Shown: positions 44,702 through 53,890, counted from the first letter of the stretch. The stretch: 64,000 bases of DNA from Chitinophagales bacterium (GCA_041392475.1 JAWKLZ010000001.1:62001-126000); one strand, 5' to 3'. Numbers and translations are program-made. Notes: generated from the sequence alone by a model not told the origin.

Positions 44702-46603
44702 ATGAAAAAAATGTATTCCTTGTTGACAGTTATTTTGATAGTATTTTGTTCTACTTCAAATGTTTATGCTCAGTGTGAACAGTTTGCATCTGCGGTGGCG
44801 AACTTTGCGAACTCGAATGTGGGCGAAGTGCTTTGTGATGGTGCAGAAGGTTGTGATGCAGGTGGTTTTGAGATTACAGGTTTTGAAGTGTGGCTCAATG
44901 AGGCCTATTTGTTGGGAAAATTGTATCCTGGTGCTGAATACGTTTTTGATATTTGTGAGGGTTACGATGCCAATAATTGGCGGGCAGAATTGACTGCATT
45001 GGAGTACATCAACAGCGATCCGCCAATGGTGGTCTCGGGTACAGTGATGGCTTCGGCGAAAGATTGTCAATTGGTTTTCACCGTTCCAACGAGCTATACC
45101 GAGCCTGTGGATGTGATGGTCATTATTTCGGAAGAGGGTAGTTGTGGAGGAGACTTGGTGCAGATAGACAATGGTTTTCCTTATTTCGGTTGTGGTGTAA
45201 ATGGCGGACAACCTTCTTGTGAGCCGGTCATTGAAGGCTGCGACAATCCGCCAATGGTTGAGATTTTTAGCAGTGAATGCGACGAGGAAGGAATGTTTGA
45301 ATTGGAGTTTGATGTCACTTTTGGAGGGGCGAGTAGTTATACGGTGATAGACAGTTTGAATGGGTATTCGCAGGTTTTGACGAGTGCAGGAACAGTGGTT
45401 TTAGGGCCTTACGAAGGAGGTGAAATACCTATTTGGGTGATAGATACACAAAATGCTGACTGCAATTTGTTTTATGTATTAGGAGATTATTGTCCTGTTC
45501 TCTGCAATGTGATAGCAGATGGCAGCTTTGAAGAAGGCGGCAATGCGTGGGTAGAATTTGAAGAACCGAATCAACCTGATGCCAACATCATTGACAACAC
45601 GATTCCGATGGTGGGCAATTTTTCGGCTTATTTGGGAGGCTACCAAACGCAGCAAATTACCCAAATTTCGCAGCAGATAACAATGCCACTTACTGGCAGT
45701 GCCACATTGAGTTTTTACGGCTTGTTTTTCTGTGCAAGCGACAACGATAACTTCAAGGTCTTGGTGGACAATGTGCCTTTATTGGATGTGTTTGGCAGCA
45801 ACGATGCGCTTTGCAGTGCACTCTATTTTCAGCGTTTTGAAGTGGATTTGAGCTCTTTTGCAGATGGCAATGCCCATACGATTCAATTTAGTTTGTTTGG
45901 TGCTGGAGGTGGTTTGACCGCTTTCTTTCTAGACGATGTGCAGTTGAATGCTTGTGCGTGTATTGCGAATGGGGGAACGCTGCAGATACCCACCGAAACG
46001 ACTTTGTGCGCCGATTCTGCTGATGATTTTCGAGCGCAAACAAATGGGGATGAATACATTGGAGGGGCTTCTGCTTATTTGTTTTTGTTGGCGGATGGGG
46101 ATGGAAATATTGCCGCAAAAAGTGCAACGGGCAGTTTTGACTTCAACAATGTGGCATCGGGTGAATATGAAGTGGTGGGTTTGTCTTTGAAGGTGGAAGA
46201 TGTGGTGGAGGTGCAGGCATTGACTTCAATGGGCGAAATCGAAAACCGCATTCAGTTTGGTTCTTTGTGTGCCGATTTGACCGAGACGACCTATATGCTT
46301 GCTTACGATGCAGATTGTGTGGGTATTGAAGACTTGAAGTTGCAAAGGGAGTTTGAGATTGCAGCGATTCACCGCTTGTCGGCAACGGATTGGAAGGTGG
46401 ATTTTTTGAGTGAAAAACAGGTGAATTTGCAGGTGATGTTGTACGATGTGAATGGTCGTTTGCTGCAAAACCAGGCAGTTATGGCTGTAATGGGGGAAAA
46501 TGGATTAGAGTTAGCTTTTCCTTCAATGGGGAGTGGGGTTTATGTGTTGATGCTAACAGACGGAAGGAAGTGGGTGAGTGAAAAATTTGTGGTGATGCAG
46601 TAG
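44702..46603 (+). CDS. Secreted protein with T9SS C-terminal sorting domain
   Basis: A 633-residue secreted protein with a signal peptide ending NVYAQC (about 24). The N-terminal half contains disulfide-type cysteines (EGCDAGGFEITGFEVWL, GCGVNGGQPSCEP). A beta-sandwich resembling a carbohydrate-binding module follows (about 265-420; ADGSFEEGG, FSAYLGGYQ, HTIQFSLFGAGGG, FFLDDVQLNAC). The last 80 residues are a type A sorting domain (LYDVNGRLLQNQ, MGSGVYVLMLTDGRKW). No catalytic residues are seen, so ligand binding or adhesion is the likeliest role. It is divergent from the SusD-like gene, with about 150 bases between them. Confidence 0.85.
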   Translation: MKKMYSLLTVILIVFCSTSNVYAQCEQFASAVANFANSNVGEVLCDGAEGCDAGGFEITGFEVWLNEAYLLGKLYPGAEYVFDICEGYDANNWRAELTALEYINSDPPMVVSGTVMASAKDCQLVFTVPTSYTEPVDVMVIISEEGSCGGDLVQIDNGFPYFGCGVNGGQPSCEPVIEGCDNPPMVEIFSSECDEEGMFELEFDVTFGGASSYTVIDSLNGYSQVLTSAGTVVLGPYEGGEIPIWVIDTQNADCNLFYVLGDYCPVLCNVIADGSFEEGGNAWVEFEEPNQPDANIIDNTIPMVGNFSAYLGGYQTQQITQISQQITMPLTGSATLSFYGLFFCASDNDNFKVLVDNVPLLDVFGSNDALCSALYFQRFEVDLSSFADGNAHTIQFSLFGAGGGLTAFFLDDVQLNACACIANGGTLQIPTETTLCADSADDFRAQTNGDEYIGGASAYLFLLADGDGNIAAKSATGSFDFNNVASGEYEVVGLSLKVEDVVEVQALTSMGEIENRIQFGSLCADLTETTYMLAYDADCVGIEDLKLQREFEIAAIHRLSATDWKVDFLSEKQVNLQVMLYDVNGRLLQNQAVMAVMGENGLELAFPSMGSGVYVLMLTDGRKWVSEKFVVMQ

Positions 46604-46962
46604 TGTGTGTTGAATATTGTTATTGTGGATGAACTGTAATTGAAGGTTATTTCACTTTTCGATATAAAGGCTTCATTATTTGAATGTTAAAATCGAAAGT
46701 ATAAGTTCAAGGTAAAAAAATAACTCCCCGATTTTTGTGCTGTCCTTCCCTCTTTATAGAAAGGGAATTTCAGTCGGGAAGCTATTTTTTCTAAGCAATG
46801 GCACTAAAAAGTAAGCACACATTTTTGAAGCGTTTTCTTAACTTTATTTTGTGGGTTAGCCATTACTGTTCGCCCAAAAAAAATCCTTAGCTCAAGTAAA
46901 AAATATTAAATTTCAAAATATTTATACATTTAATAGTTTGTATTTTGAAGTTAAATCCCCAC
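46604..46962. other. Intergenic gap between convergent genes with a large imperfect hairpin
   Basis: About 360 bases without a gene. The notable element is a nested hairpin at 46723-46792. The remainder is AT-rich and unremarkable. Confidence 0.5.
46723..46792 (+). terminator. Probable terminator of the 44702 gene
   Basis: Inner stem TTCCCTCTTT/AAAGGGAA (one bulge) and an outer imperfect stem CTCCCCGATT/AGTCGGGAAG, followed by CTATTTTTTCT. Confidence 0.5.
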
Positions 46963-47622
46963 TTACCATCCAGTTTTGAGTGCATAACAAACTTCTGAGC
47001 GGGTCAATTGATTGTAAGAAGCATGACCACAAAAAGAGCCTGAAGGAATTGTACCCGAATGACTTACCGCTTCAATTGCCCAAAGTGCAACATCCATATC
47101 TCCACCTGAAGCTCTATCTGTCCAAATAGGTTGTCCAATGACCGCAGGAACTACTAAATTTTCTCTCACACATACCACATCGGTAAGTGAGGGTTTGTTG
47201 TACGAACTCATCGCTACTGTTCCCAAAGCCTTGTAACCTGCTGGTGGAATCGGTATCCAAAAAGAAGCATCTTGATCACCGCCTGTACCGTTGTCAGCAT
47301 AAAATCGTTGGTAATCCACAGGATGCGCTAAAGCCGTTGGGTCTATCGCTCTGACAACTGGCATGGATTCAGTAGGTGCATCGTAACCCGCTTTGGCATA
47401 ATGTCCCAAAGCATGGTAGCCCGATGGTAATTGAGGTTTCCAAATCGAAAGATCTTCTTCCGCTCCCGTTCCTCGATCAGAATAAACGTGGTCAAAGTTA
47501 TTGACATACATTACACCAATTACATCCATTTTTAAAACGTCTTCTTGTGCATTTGCAGATGACACATTCAAAAATAGGCCCAAAACAAAAAGACAGGTTG
47601 CTACAAATTTTACTTGATTCAT
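46963..47622 (-). CDS. Secreted Vps62-like (DUF946-type) protein
   Basis: A 219-residue protein with a signal peptide ending NVSSANAQ (about 26). The mature part has three repeats of a short beta-motif: VYSDRGTGAEEDLSIWKPQL plus GYHALGHY, FYADNGTGGDQDASFWIPIP plus GYKALGTV, and WTDRASGGDMDVALWAIEAV. This D-x-G-(T/S)-G-x-x-x-D-x-(S/A)-x-W-x-P pattern is characteristic of Vps62/DUF946 proteins known from fungi and plants and from some bacterial secreted proteins. No enzymatic residues are evident, so a beta-prism-like binding role is the best guess. There is no sorting domain. Confidence 0.75.
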   Translation of the reverse strand: MNQVKFVATCLFVLGLFLNVSSANAQEDVLKMDVIGVMYVNNFDHVYSDRGTGAEEDLSIWKPQLPSGYHALGHYAKAGYDAPTESMPVVRAIDPTALAHPVDYQRFYADNGTGGDQDASFWIPIPPAGYKALGTVAMSSYNKPSLTDVVCVRENLVVPAVIGQPIWTDRASGGDMDVALWAIEAVSHSGTIPSGSFCGHASYNQLTRSEVCYALKTGW

Positions 47623-47749
47623 GAGGTGTATTTTTTTTTTGATAAAAAAATGATTTCAACGATAGATTTCGTTGCTTACACTCAAGAATCTGAAAAAAGA
47701 GGTAAGGCGTTACAAGATTGGAGAGATTTATTTTTGGAAATTACATTTT

Positions 47750-48193
47750 CTATGTTTCATTTGAATTCAACTCAACTTTTAGAGGTTTCAATCCCAATAT
47801 TTTTTGAAACCCATCTGTAGCTTCAATTACTTTTTTCCATGCTTCAATACTCTCACAGTCCATAGACCAAATATTAAATTCTTCTATTTCGCCAATTGAT
47901 TTAGGGTCAAAGTAGAGTGTCACTCCTATTTGCAACAATTCATCATTATTAGGAATTTCGAGTTGGCGGGTGAGGTTAAGTTCAAAATCCCCACCTGTAC
48001 CATCCCAATCAAAAAGCTCGTACTGAAAAAGCAGCATATCTTCATCCTCATATCTCACTTCTTTTTTGACTTTAAATGTCTGAAAAAATGAAATAAATAT
48101 ATCCAAAATTTCTTGACAACCTTCCATTCCTCCAATCTCATGCTTTAGCAATTCTTCCAATTTCTCCAAAGGAATAATCTCAACTTTTTTCAT
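47750..48193 (-). CDS. Hypothetical cytosolic protein
   Basis: A 147-residue acidic soluble protein counted from the ATG at 48193; the frame allows a start at 48205. I recognise no family. The protein alternates helices and strands (EEVRYEDEDMLLFQYELFD-like central region, NLTRQLEIPNNDELLQIGV, IEAWKKVIEATDGFQKILG). The middle strand block is followed by FDPKSIGEIEEFNIWSMD. This pattern of a central sheet with C-terminal helix recalls small immunity-like or SMI1-like proteins, but the resemblance is loose. It lies downstream of the VOC gene on the same strand, 107 bases apart. Confidence 0.65.
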   Translation of the reverse strand: MKKVEIIPLEKLEELLKHEIGGMEGCQEILDIFISFFQTFKVKKEVRYEDEDMLLFQYELFDWDGTGGDFELNLTRQLEIPNNDELLQIGVTLYFDPKSIGEIEEFNIWSMDCESIEAWKKVIEATDGFQKILGLKPLKVELNSNET

Positions 48194-48299
48194 CAGTAGA
48201 CACATTTATTATCAAATATTTATGCTCTAAATTAGCCTGTCAACTTCTTTCGGTCAAAGTCCAAAAAGTATTGAAGGAAAAAAGCCAGTACCCATTCTC

Positions 48300-48710
48300 T
48301 TAATGTCCTGCTGAAGTTATCCACCAAATATTTCCAAAAGAATCTTTTACACCGCAAGTTCGACCATAATCCTGATCTGATAACTCCATCACAGTTGTTG
48401 CATCCAAATCAATCGCTTTTTGGTAAGTAGCATCTGCATCAGGCACATAGACAAACAAATTGGCGGTTTGAGGCAGCCAATCAGTCGTTGCTTCACAAAA
48501 CATAATGGTGCTACCATTGATTTGAAGTTCGGCGTGCATGATGGTGATTTCGTCAGGTCGCATCCTTTTGAAGTTCAGTGATGCACCAAAAACCTCTTGA
48601 GCAAACTTGATAAAATCTTCAGCCTTATTGACCATCAAATAAGGCATAACAGCTTGGTGATTTTCAGGAATATTCATTTGATTTCTTTGATTTTGTAGGT
48701 TTGATTCCAT
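48300..48710 (-). CDS. VOC family protein (PhnB/glyoxalase-like)
   Basis: A 136-residue protein from the ATG at 48710; the ATG at 48677 (MNIPENHQ) is also possible. The frame continues upstream to 48806, but that would overlap the preceding WG-repeat gene by 41 bases. The two beta-alpha-beta-beta-beta modules are visible: AVMPYLMVNKAEDFIKFAQE, VFGASLNFKRM, then NLFVYVPDADATYQKAIDLD and DQDYGRTCGVKDSFGNIWWI. The last motif, DxFGNxWxI, is typical of PhnB-like VOC enzymes and resistance proteins. The reaction is not known. It probably shares a transcript with the WG-repeat lipoprotein 55 bases upstream. Confidence 0.85.
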   Translation of the reverse strand: MESNLQNQRNQMNIPENHQAVMPYLMVNKAEDFIKFAQEVFGASLNFKRMRPDEITIMHAELQINGSTIMFCEATTDWLPQTANLFVYVPDADATYQKAIDLDATTVMELSDQDYGRTCGVKDSFGNIWWITSAGH

Positions 48711-48765
48711 TGTTTTTTTGAAAACGCTTGCTTTCTTCAAAAGTTGAAGAGCAGCCACTGATTTC

Positions 48766-51141
48766 TTAAAACCCTTCTGCTTTCCACAAATATTCCCCCT
48801 TTTCATTGATATATGCCATGTTGCTGCCTTTGATTAATTTGCCGATGCGGTCAGTCGGATACCAGATGATTCCATTCAAATCCATTTCGGTTAGTTTACC
48901 ATTTTCAGAATGGTATAAGCCAAAAGAATTGTCGTTTTTGACTTGAATCGCACCGTTTTCCAAAAACCATATTTGGTCAAATTCAATCGGCACCTTTACT
49001 TGCCCCAAAGTATCAACGATTCCCCATTTTGCATCCATTCGCACCTTAGCCATTCCATTCTCAAAAGCACTGGCATCGTCGTAAATGGACTTGATTATCC
49101 ATTCCCCATTGCGGTTGATGTAGCCAAATTTACCATTGGTTTTTACCGCTCCAAATCCTTCCGAAAAGTCCTTTGCCCATTCATAACTGGGGTAAATCGC
49201 CATGCTGCCCGTTGTGTCAGCATAGCCCCATTTGTTTTTGAAGTAAATCACAGCAAAGCCTTCCGAAAAATCACGAGCCATTAAGTATTTCGGTTCACCC
49301 ACCAATTTACCCGTTGAGGAGATAAAACCATAGGTGTCTTCCAATTTCACCATTGCTATACCTCCCGAAAAACTACCCGCATCCTCATATTGTGGAACAA
49401 TCACTGTTTTGCCGTTTGCATCAATAAAGCCCCATTTTTCGTTCACCTGAATCGCTTTAAGGCCCTCATTAATAGGCTTGTACGCATCAGTCTGGATAAT
49501 TTGGCCAGACTTTGTGATCAAACCTTTGTTTGTCCCAAAACCCACTTCTGCCAACGAACCTTCAAAGTCTTTAGCAGTATCAAATTGTGGTTCGATTACC
49601 ATTTCCCCTTTGCTGTTAAGGTAGCCATATTGACTATTCATTTTCACTAATGCCATGCCATTTTTGAACTTGGCTACCGACTCCCATTGAAAGTCACCCA
49701 TTGCAGTTCCTTTTTGGTCAATGAAACCCCATTTACCGTTTTGCATCACACCCGCTTTCCCTTCTGAAAAAGAGGCAACTTTATCAAATTTTGGGACGAT
49801 TATCACCGTGCCTGTTTTGTCAATAAAACCCCATTTACCATCTACTTCAATGGCTGCCAAACCTTCCGAAAAAATGTCAACTTTGTCAAATTGGGGCGCA
49901 ATCGTCAAGTCTCCTTGGGAATTCACAAAACCCCATTTACCATCTACTTCAATGGCTGCCAAACCTTCTGCAAAATCGCCCACTTTGTCGAACTGCGGCT
50001 TCAAAATCACCGTACCTGCTGCATCCATAAAGCCCCATTTGTCAAAAGACATCGCCTTTGCCAAACCATCATTGAAGGAAGTCGCAAAATCCAATCTCGG
50101 CAAAAAGACCCACTCACCTTTTGTATTGATAAAACCATAGCGGTTGTTGTCACGAACAGCTGCCATCCCTTCAGAAAAGTAATCCACCGTTTCAAATTGC
50201 GGCTCAATGACAATCAGGCCTTTAGAATTGACATAACCCGCTTTCCCATTCTGCAATATGGGTGCAAATCCTTCTTTGAAGTCGAGCGCATCATCAAACT
50301 GTGGTTCTATTTCTATTTTGCCTTTGTAGTTGATGTATCCCGCTTTTCCGTCCACATAAATCGTTGCCAATCCTTCCGAAAAACTCCGTGCGCTGTCATA
50401 TTGAGGGGTAATCACCTTCAATCCGTCTGTGTTGATGAAGCCAATTTTGCTGCCTTCTTTGACGACTGCTAATCCTTCCGAAAAATCCAAAGCAGCCGCA
50501 AATTGAGCTGGGATTTTCAATTCTCCCGATTCATCAATAAAGCCATATTTGTTGTCTATCAAAATTTTAGCCAAACCATCTTTGAAAATAGGTGGATAAG
50601 GAAAATCAAATTGCGGGAAAACAAGCATACTTCCTTTTTTGTCAATGAATCCCCATTGCTGCGAATTGGGTAGCTTTACCGATGCCTTTCCTTCCGAAAA
50701 ATCACCTACTTCCATGTAGGTTGTAGGTATGATTAAGTTTCCAAGTGAATCAATGAAACCCCACAAATTTTGGTCATTTTGAACGGCAGCCATTCCGTCA
50801 CTAAAATCCTGTGCATCCTTGTATTGTGGCGTTACAACCACTTCTCCTTTTTGGTTGATAAATCCCGTTTTTCCTTTCTCCACGACACTGGCCAAACCTT
50901 CTTTGAAAGTGCCAAACTTCAAATACGGCAAATTCAATACCCACTGTCCGAGTGGGTCAATAAAGCCGTTTTTGCTACGTGTCAATATGGGATAGAGTTG
51001 TTGGCTTGCAGTACTTATTGCAGTTACTTTTTCAGGAATATTTGTTTTTAGGGTGGCTTCTTTTCCGCCTGTGCAGGCTGCTATTGAAGTGAGTAAAAAC
51101 AACACAAAAAGTTGAATATGAGGATGAATATTTATTGACAT
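48766..51141 (-). CDS. WG-repeat lipoprotein
   Basis: A 791-residue lipoprotein with signal peptide and lipobox (LLTSIAAC, Cys23). The mature part is a nearly continuous array of about 21 WG-type repeats, each with the pattern F-x-x-G-x-A-x-V-x-x-x-x-K-(W/Y)-G-(F/Y)-I-(D/N)-x-x-G-x-x-V-I-x-P-x-(F/Y)-D. For example AAIEVDGKWGFVNSQG and AAIEVDGKWGFIDKTG are near-identical neighbours. These repeats fold into beta-rich solenoids or propellers and occur in surface proteins of unknown ligand. Two adjacent units (residues about 395-445) are almost the same, suggesting recent unit duplication. It is probably attached to the outer membrane. Confidence 0.92.
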   Translation of the reverse strand: MSINIHPHIQLFVLFLLTSIAACTGGKEATLKTNIPEKVTAISTASQQLYPILTRSKNGFIDPLGQWVLNLPYLKFGTFKEGLASVVEKGKTGFINQKGEVVVTPQYKDAQDFSDGMAAVQNDQNLWGFIDSLGNLIIPTTYMEVGDFSEGKASVKLPNSQQWGFIDKKGSMLVFPQFDFPYPPIFKDGLAKILIDNKYGFIDESGELKIPAQFAAALDFSEGLAVVKEGSKIGFINTDGLKVITPQYDSARSFSEGLATIYVDGKAGYINYKGKIEIEPQFDDALDFKEGFAPILQNGKAGYVNSKGLIVIEPQFETVDYFSEGMAAVRDNNRYGFINTKGEWVFLPRLDFATSFNDGLAKAMSFDKWGFMDAAGTVILKPQFDKVGDFAEGLAAIEVDGKWGFVNSQGDLTIAPQFDKVDIFSEGLAAIEVDGKWGFIDKTGTVIIVPKFDKVASFSEGKAGVMQNGKWGFIDQKGTAMGDFQWESVAKFKNGMALVKMNSQYGYLNSKGEMVIEPQFDTAKDFEGSLAEVGFGTNKGLITKSGQIIQTDAYKPINEGLKAIQVNEKWGFIDANGKTVIVPQYEDAGSFSGGIAMVKLEDTYGFISSTGKLVGEPKYLMARDFSEGFAVIYFKNKWGYADTTGSMAIYPSYEWAKDFSEGFGAVKTNGKFGYINRNGEWIIKSIYDDASAFENGMAKVRMDAKWGIVDTLGQVKVPIEFDQIWFLENGAIQVKNDNSFGLYHSENGKLTEMDLNGIIWYPTDRIGKLIKGSNMAYINEKGEYLWKAEGF

Positions 51142-51159
51142 GAATTTCGAATCGTTTTT

Positions 51160-51939
51160 TTAAAAATACAACTGAAAATGCTCTTTGGCTTGTTCTTCTC
51201 TAAAAAAAACAATGCCCAATCGGAACAAATCTATGGTGAGGGTCACTTTGGGATGTGCTTTGACGGAAGCCCATGCTTCTTGCATTTCTTCTGACCAATT
51301 GATGTCGTCAAAAACCATGATTGTATTGTTGTGAATATATGGTAAACACCGGTTGAGGTATTGTAGAGTTGGCTCTTTTCGGTGATTTCCATCCATATAA
51401 ATGTAATCCAATTGTCCAATTTCAGCCAATGTAGTTGGCAGCATTTGTTCAAAAGTTCCGACTTTGGTATAGATGTTCTTCAATTGCATCAAATCGAAAG
51501 TCTGCCGAGCGATTTTTGCAGTATTGGGACATCCTTCAATCGTGTAAACTTTGCTTTTGGGGAGTGCAAGTGCATGGTAGAGTGTGCCGATGCCGAGTGA
51601 AGTTCCCAATTCGAGCATGGTTTTGGGTTCAAAATAATGCACCAAACGAAACAATAACTGCCCTACTTTTTCGGGAGCAGCTGCGTTTTTGGCAATTTCG
51701 GATATCTGCCTTCGTTCTGAGGCTTCCGTATTTTTAGACCCTGCGCCGTAGTCTTTCACGTCAATGATATGGTGATTTTGAAGCAGTTGACTCCTCACAT
51801 ACTCTATATCGCTGAAGGCATAATAATCTCGTTTGTCGAAAATTACCTCTTCTGCAAGTTGATATACAAACGGAGAATGAAGGTAGTACTTCGACTTTGC
51901 CTGACGCAAGTATTGAAGGTAACGGTATATGGTTTGCAT
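51160..51939 (-). CDS. Class I SAM-dependent (O-)methyltransferase
   Basis: A 259-residue methyltransferase taken from the ATG at 51939; a GTG at 51948 would add three residues, but the promoter box at 51960-51953 leaves little room for it. The SAM-binding glycine motif is LELGTSLGIGTLYHALAL (about 115-132), followed by VYTIEGCP and the DYIYMDGNHRKEPTLQYLN acid/His block, as in class I O-methyltransferases of the MT_24 type. The N-terminal 70 residues are helical and specific to this subgroup. The substrate is unknown. The gene is isolated: downstream is the WG-repeat gene (18 bases away, same strand) and upstream is the patatin gene. Confidence 0.85.
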   Translation of the reverse strand: MQTIYRYLQYLRQAKSKYYLHSPFVYQLAEEVIFDKRDYYAFSDIEYVRSQLLQNHHIIDVKDYGAGSKNTEASERRQISEIAKNAAAPEKVGQLLFRLVHYFEPKTMLELGTSLGIGTLYHALALPKSKVYTIEGCPNTAKIARQTFDLMQLKNIYTKVGTFEQMLPTTLAEIGQLDYIYMDGNHRKEPTLQYLNRCLPYIHNNTIMVFDDINWSEEMQEAWASVKAHPKVTLTIDLFRLGIVFFREEQAKEHFQLYF

Positions 51940-51952
51940 TTTATTCACCTTG

Positions 51953-51983
51953 CAAATATAAAAACAAAAAGGCTCGCAAGGGG
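51953..51983 (-). promoter_or_regulatory. Probable promoter of the methyltransferase gene
   Basis: Exact TATATTTG box (minus strand, 51960-51953) with a TTG 16 bases upstream that overlaps the patatin terminator stem. The predicted start site is within about 10 bases of the ATG. Confidence 0.45.
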
Positions 51984-52000
51984 AAAATCTTACGAGCCTA
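51958..52000 (-). terminator. Terminator of the patatin/ABC operon
   Basis: On the minus strand AGGCTCG pairs with CGAGCCT (outer bases 51999 and 51970) and is followed by TTTTTGTTTTT. Confidence 0.7.
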
Positions 52001-52115
52001 TATTAACTAAACCAATTACTAAAATGACATTACAAACTTTTTCTCTTCACAATGATGTAGTATATACCAAAAGCTTGCCAAATTGTTCATTTGAATTGAA
52101 AAAAAAGCTTTTTGT

Positions 52116-53126
52116 TTATTTTTTAGACCAGATACTATCCCAACCCATTTGTATGGTTTTGAACAAATCCATGCGTTCTTTTTTGGAAATGGTTTGTTGT
52201 TGAATCAATTCTTGTTGAGCAACCTCATATCTATTGAGTGCTGCTTCACATTCTTTTCTGCCCAATTCGATGAGTTCTTTGGCTTTGTAAAAATCAAAAC
52301 CGCCACTTGCGTCCCTCGAAATATTGACCAGAATATCGGGTTTGTAAAGATGAAGGGTATAGTCGGTGATTTTGTCTTGCATTACTTCAATGCTTCTCGT
52401 AGTCAATCCAATATAATTCAAATGGTGTTTGACCATGCTCACTTTTGGAAGGTTGTGCAGCCATTTGGAGCGAAACAAAAAATGGCCAGGCTTGCCAGGT
52501 TCGGGTATCATATTCAATCTCAAATTATCAGCCTTATCTGCAACTTCTACCACTTGTCTCGGTTGTGGTCCTGACATTCTTGCATTAAGATTGACCACAA
52601 TAATCAAGTCGTTTTTCTCTTCCAAAATTGGTTCGATAGGTGTAGGATTCAAAATTCCTCCGTCGATTAACTCTCGGTCATGCAGTATTTTTGGAGTGAA
52701 AACGGTAGGAATGGCAATCGAAGCACGAACTGCATCAAAAAGACTTCCTCGATTGATCCACACTTCTTGACCAGTATTCAAATCTGCTGCAACAGCGGTA
52801 TAGGGTATTTCTAAATCTTCAATATTTTTATCTCCACCAACAAGGCTCGCCATTTCTTCAAATAACCTATCTCCTCGTACAAAACCCTGAAAACTAAAGG
52901 TGAAATCTATTCGCTTTAACACACCGAATTTGGTCAATCCACAAAACCACTCCTTGAAAACAGCTAACTTTCCCACAGAATACACTGCTCCGACAGCTGC
53001 CCCCATTGAAGTACCTGCAATGGCCTTGATTTCGTAGCCTGCTGCTTCAATTGCTTCAATCACTCCAATATGCGCCAAACCTCTTGCGCCACCGCATCCC
53101 AATACCAACGATACTGTCTTTTTCAT
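52116..53126 (-). CDS. Patatin-like phospholipase (RssA-like)
   Basis: A 336-residue patatin-domain hydrolase. The oxyanion motif is LGCGGARGLAHIGVIEA (about 9-25), the nucleophile Ser40 lies in IAGTSMGAAVG, and the Asp of the dyad is in ELIDGGILNPTPI. The protein is of the short cytoplasmic RssA type rather than a surface patatin with a barrel. A charged coiled-coil-like C-terminal tail of about 80 residues (AKELIELGRKECEAALNRY) follows the patatin domain. It probably hydrolyses lipid acyl esters. It is 8 bases after an ABC-transporter ATPase gene on the same strand, so the two share a transcript. Confidence 0.9.
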   Translation of the reverse strand: MKKTVSLVLGCGGARGLAHIGVIEAIEAAGYEIKAIAGTSMGAAVGAVYSVGKLAVFKEWFCGLTKFGVLKRIDFTFSFQGFVRGDRLFEEMASLVGGDKNIEDLEIPYTAVAADLNTGQEVWINRGSLFDAVRASIAIPTVFTPKILHDRELIDGGILNPTPIEPILEEKNDLIIVVNLNARMSGPQPRQVVEVADKADNLRLNMIPEPGKPGHFLFRSKWLHNLPKVSMVKHHLNYIGLTTRSIEVMQDKITDYTLHLYKPDILVNISRDASGGFDFYKAKELIELGRKECEAALNRYEVAQQELIQQQTISKKERMDLFKTIQMGWDSIWSKK

Positions 53127-53134
53127 TTTCTTTG

Positions 53135-53770
53135 TTACATTTTTTTAAAGTCTTCTATCACCAACTTGTTGTCACAAAAATCGTACTCCTTTTCTTGGTT
53201 AGAAGCTACGATAACCACTCGATTGTGAGCATATTGCTGCACCAATCGCCGATACCATTCCGTTGCAGTAGCATCTAAATTGGTAGCGGGTTCATCCAAG
53301 AGTAGAATAGAACTGTCTGCTAAAATAGCCAATACCAATTTCACTCTTTGTTTCATACCTGACGAATAGTGGCGAATGGCTTTTTTTCGGACATTTGGCA
53401 ACTCTACTATATCTATGACATCTGCGATACTCAATTGGTTTACAAAAGGTTTGAAGTGAGATTGAAAGGTGAGTAATTCCTTCAAGGAAAATTCTTCAAC
53501 CAACTCCAAATAGGGAGCAGCCAAACTCAGCGTTTGGTGTATTTTGTTTACTTCAATGGTTTTACCAATTTTATCAGTATAAACAACAGTTCCTTTTGAA
53601 GGAGTCAAACTTGCAGCAATGACCTGCAATAAAGTGGATTTTCCAGAACCATTCGCACCCAAAATCGCATAACTTTTCCCCGCTTCAAAGCTTGCTTGCA
53701 CATCCCTGAATATCCATTCAAAACCAAAACGTTTGGATACTTTCTCTAATTGTATTGTTTGACAAATCAT
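53135..53770 (-). CDS. ABC transporter ATP-binding protein
   Basis: A 211-residue nucleotide-binding subunit. Walker A is LGANGSGKSTLLQVIAA (about 36-52), the signature is HYSSGMKQRVKLVLAIL and Walker B with the catalytic Glu is SILLLDEPATNLDATATEW. The H-loop is replaced by VIVASNQEKEYDF, where the usual switch His is an Asn (SN), as in some CcmA-like short ATPases. It resembles heme-exporter/lipid ABC ATPases. No membrane-spanning partner is adjacent; the next gene is a patatin phospholipase, so the pair may link an ATPase to lipid handling. The promoter appears to be at 53800. Confidence 0.88.
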   Translation of the reverse strand: MICQTIQLEKVSKRFGFEWIFRDVQASFEAGKSYAILGANGSGKSTLLQVIAASLTPSKGTVVYTDKIGKTIEVNKIHQTLSLAAPYLELVEEFSLKELLTFQSHFKPFVNQLSIADVIDIVELPNVRKKAIRHYSSGMKQRVKLVLAILADSSILLLDEPATNLDATATEWYRRLVQQYAHNRVVIVASNQEKEYDFCDNKLVIEDFKKM

Positions 53771-53792
53771 GGTTTTTCTTTGAAATGAAAAC

Positions 53793-53800
53793 CAAAATTA
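53793..53800 (-). promoter_or_regulatory. Possible -7 box of the ABC/patatin operon
   Basis: TAATTTTG on the minus strand is an exact TAnnTTTG match, 23 bases from the start codon. The spacing to the nearest TTG is 15 bases, which is short, so confidence is limited. Confidence 0.35.
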
Positions 53801-53890
53801 AAACTAAAATTGGTTCAAGGAAACTGCTATGTTGATAAAACTCTTCAAATGTTGGATAAAGAAGCCTAAAAAGTTATCAATTGCATGGCA

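Noticed and set aside
47614..47820. 68-codon plus-strand frame between two minus-strand genes
   Set aside because: Overlaps the end of the hypothetical gene and the start of the Vps62-like gene; no signal of coding beyond openness.
48711..48806. N-terminal extension of the VOC protein
   Set aside because: It would overlap the WG-repeat gene by 41 bases and has a Lys-rich, non-VOC composition; a start at 48710 or 48677 fits the domain.
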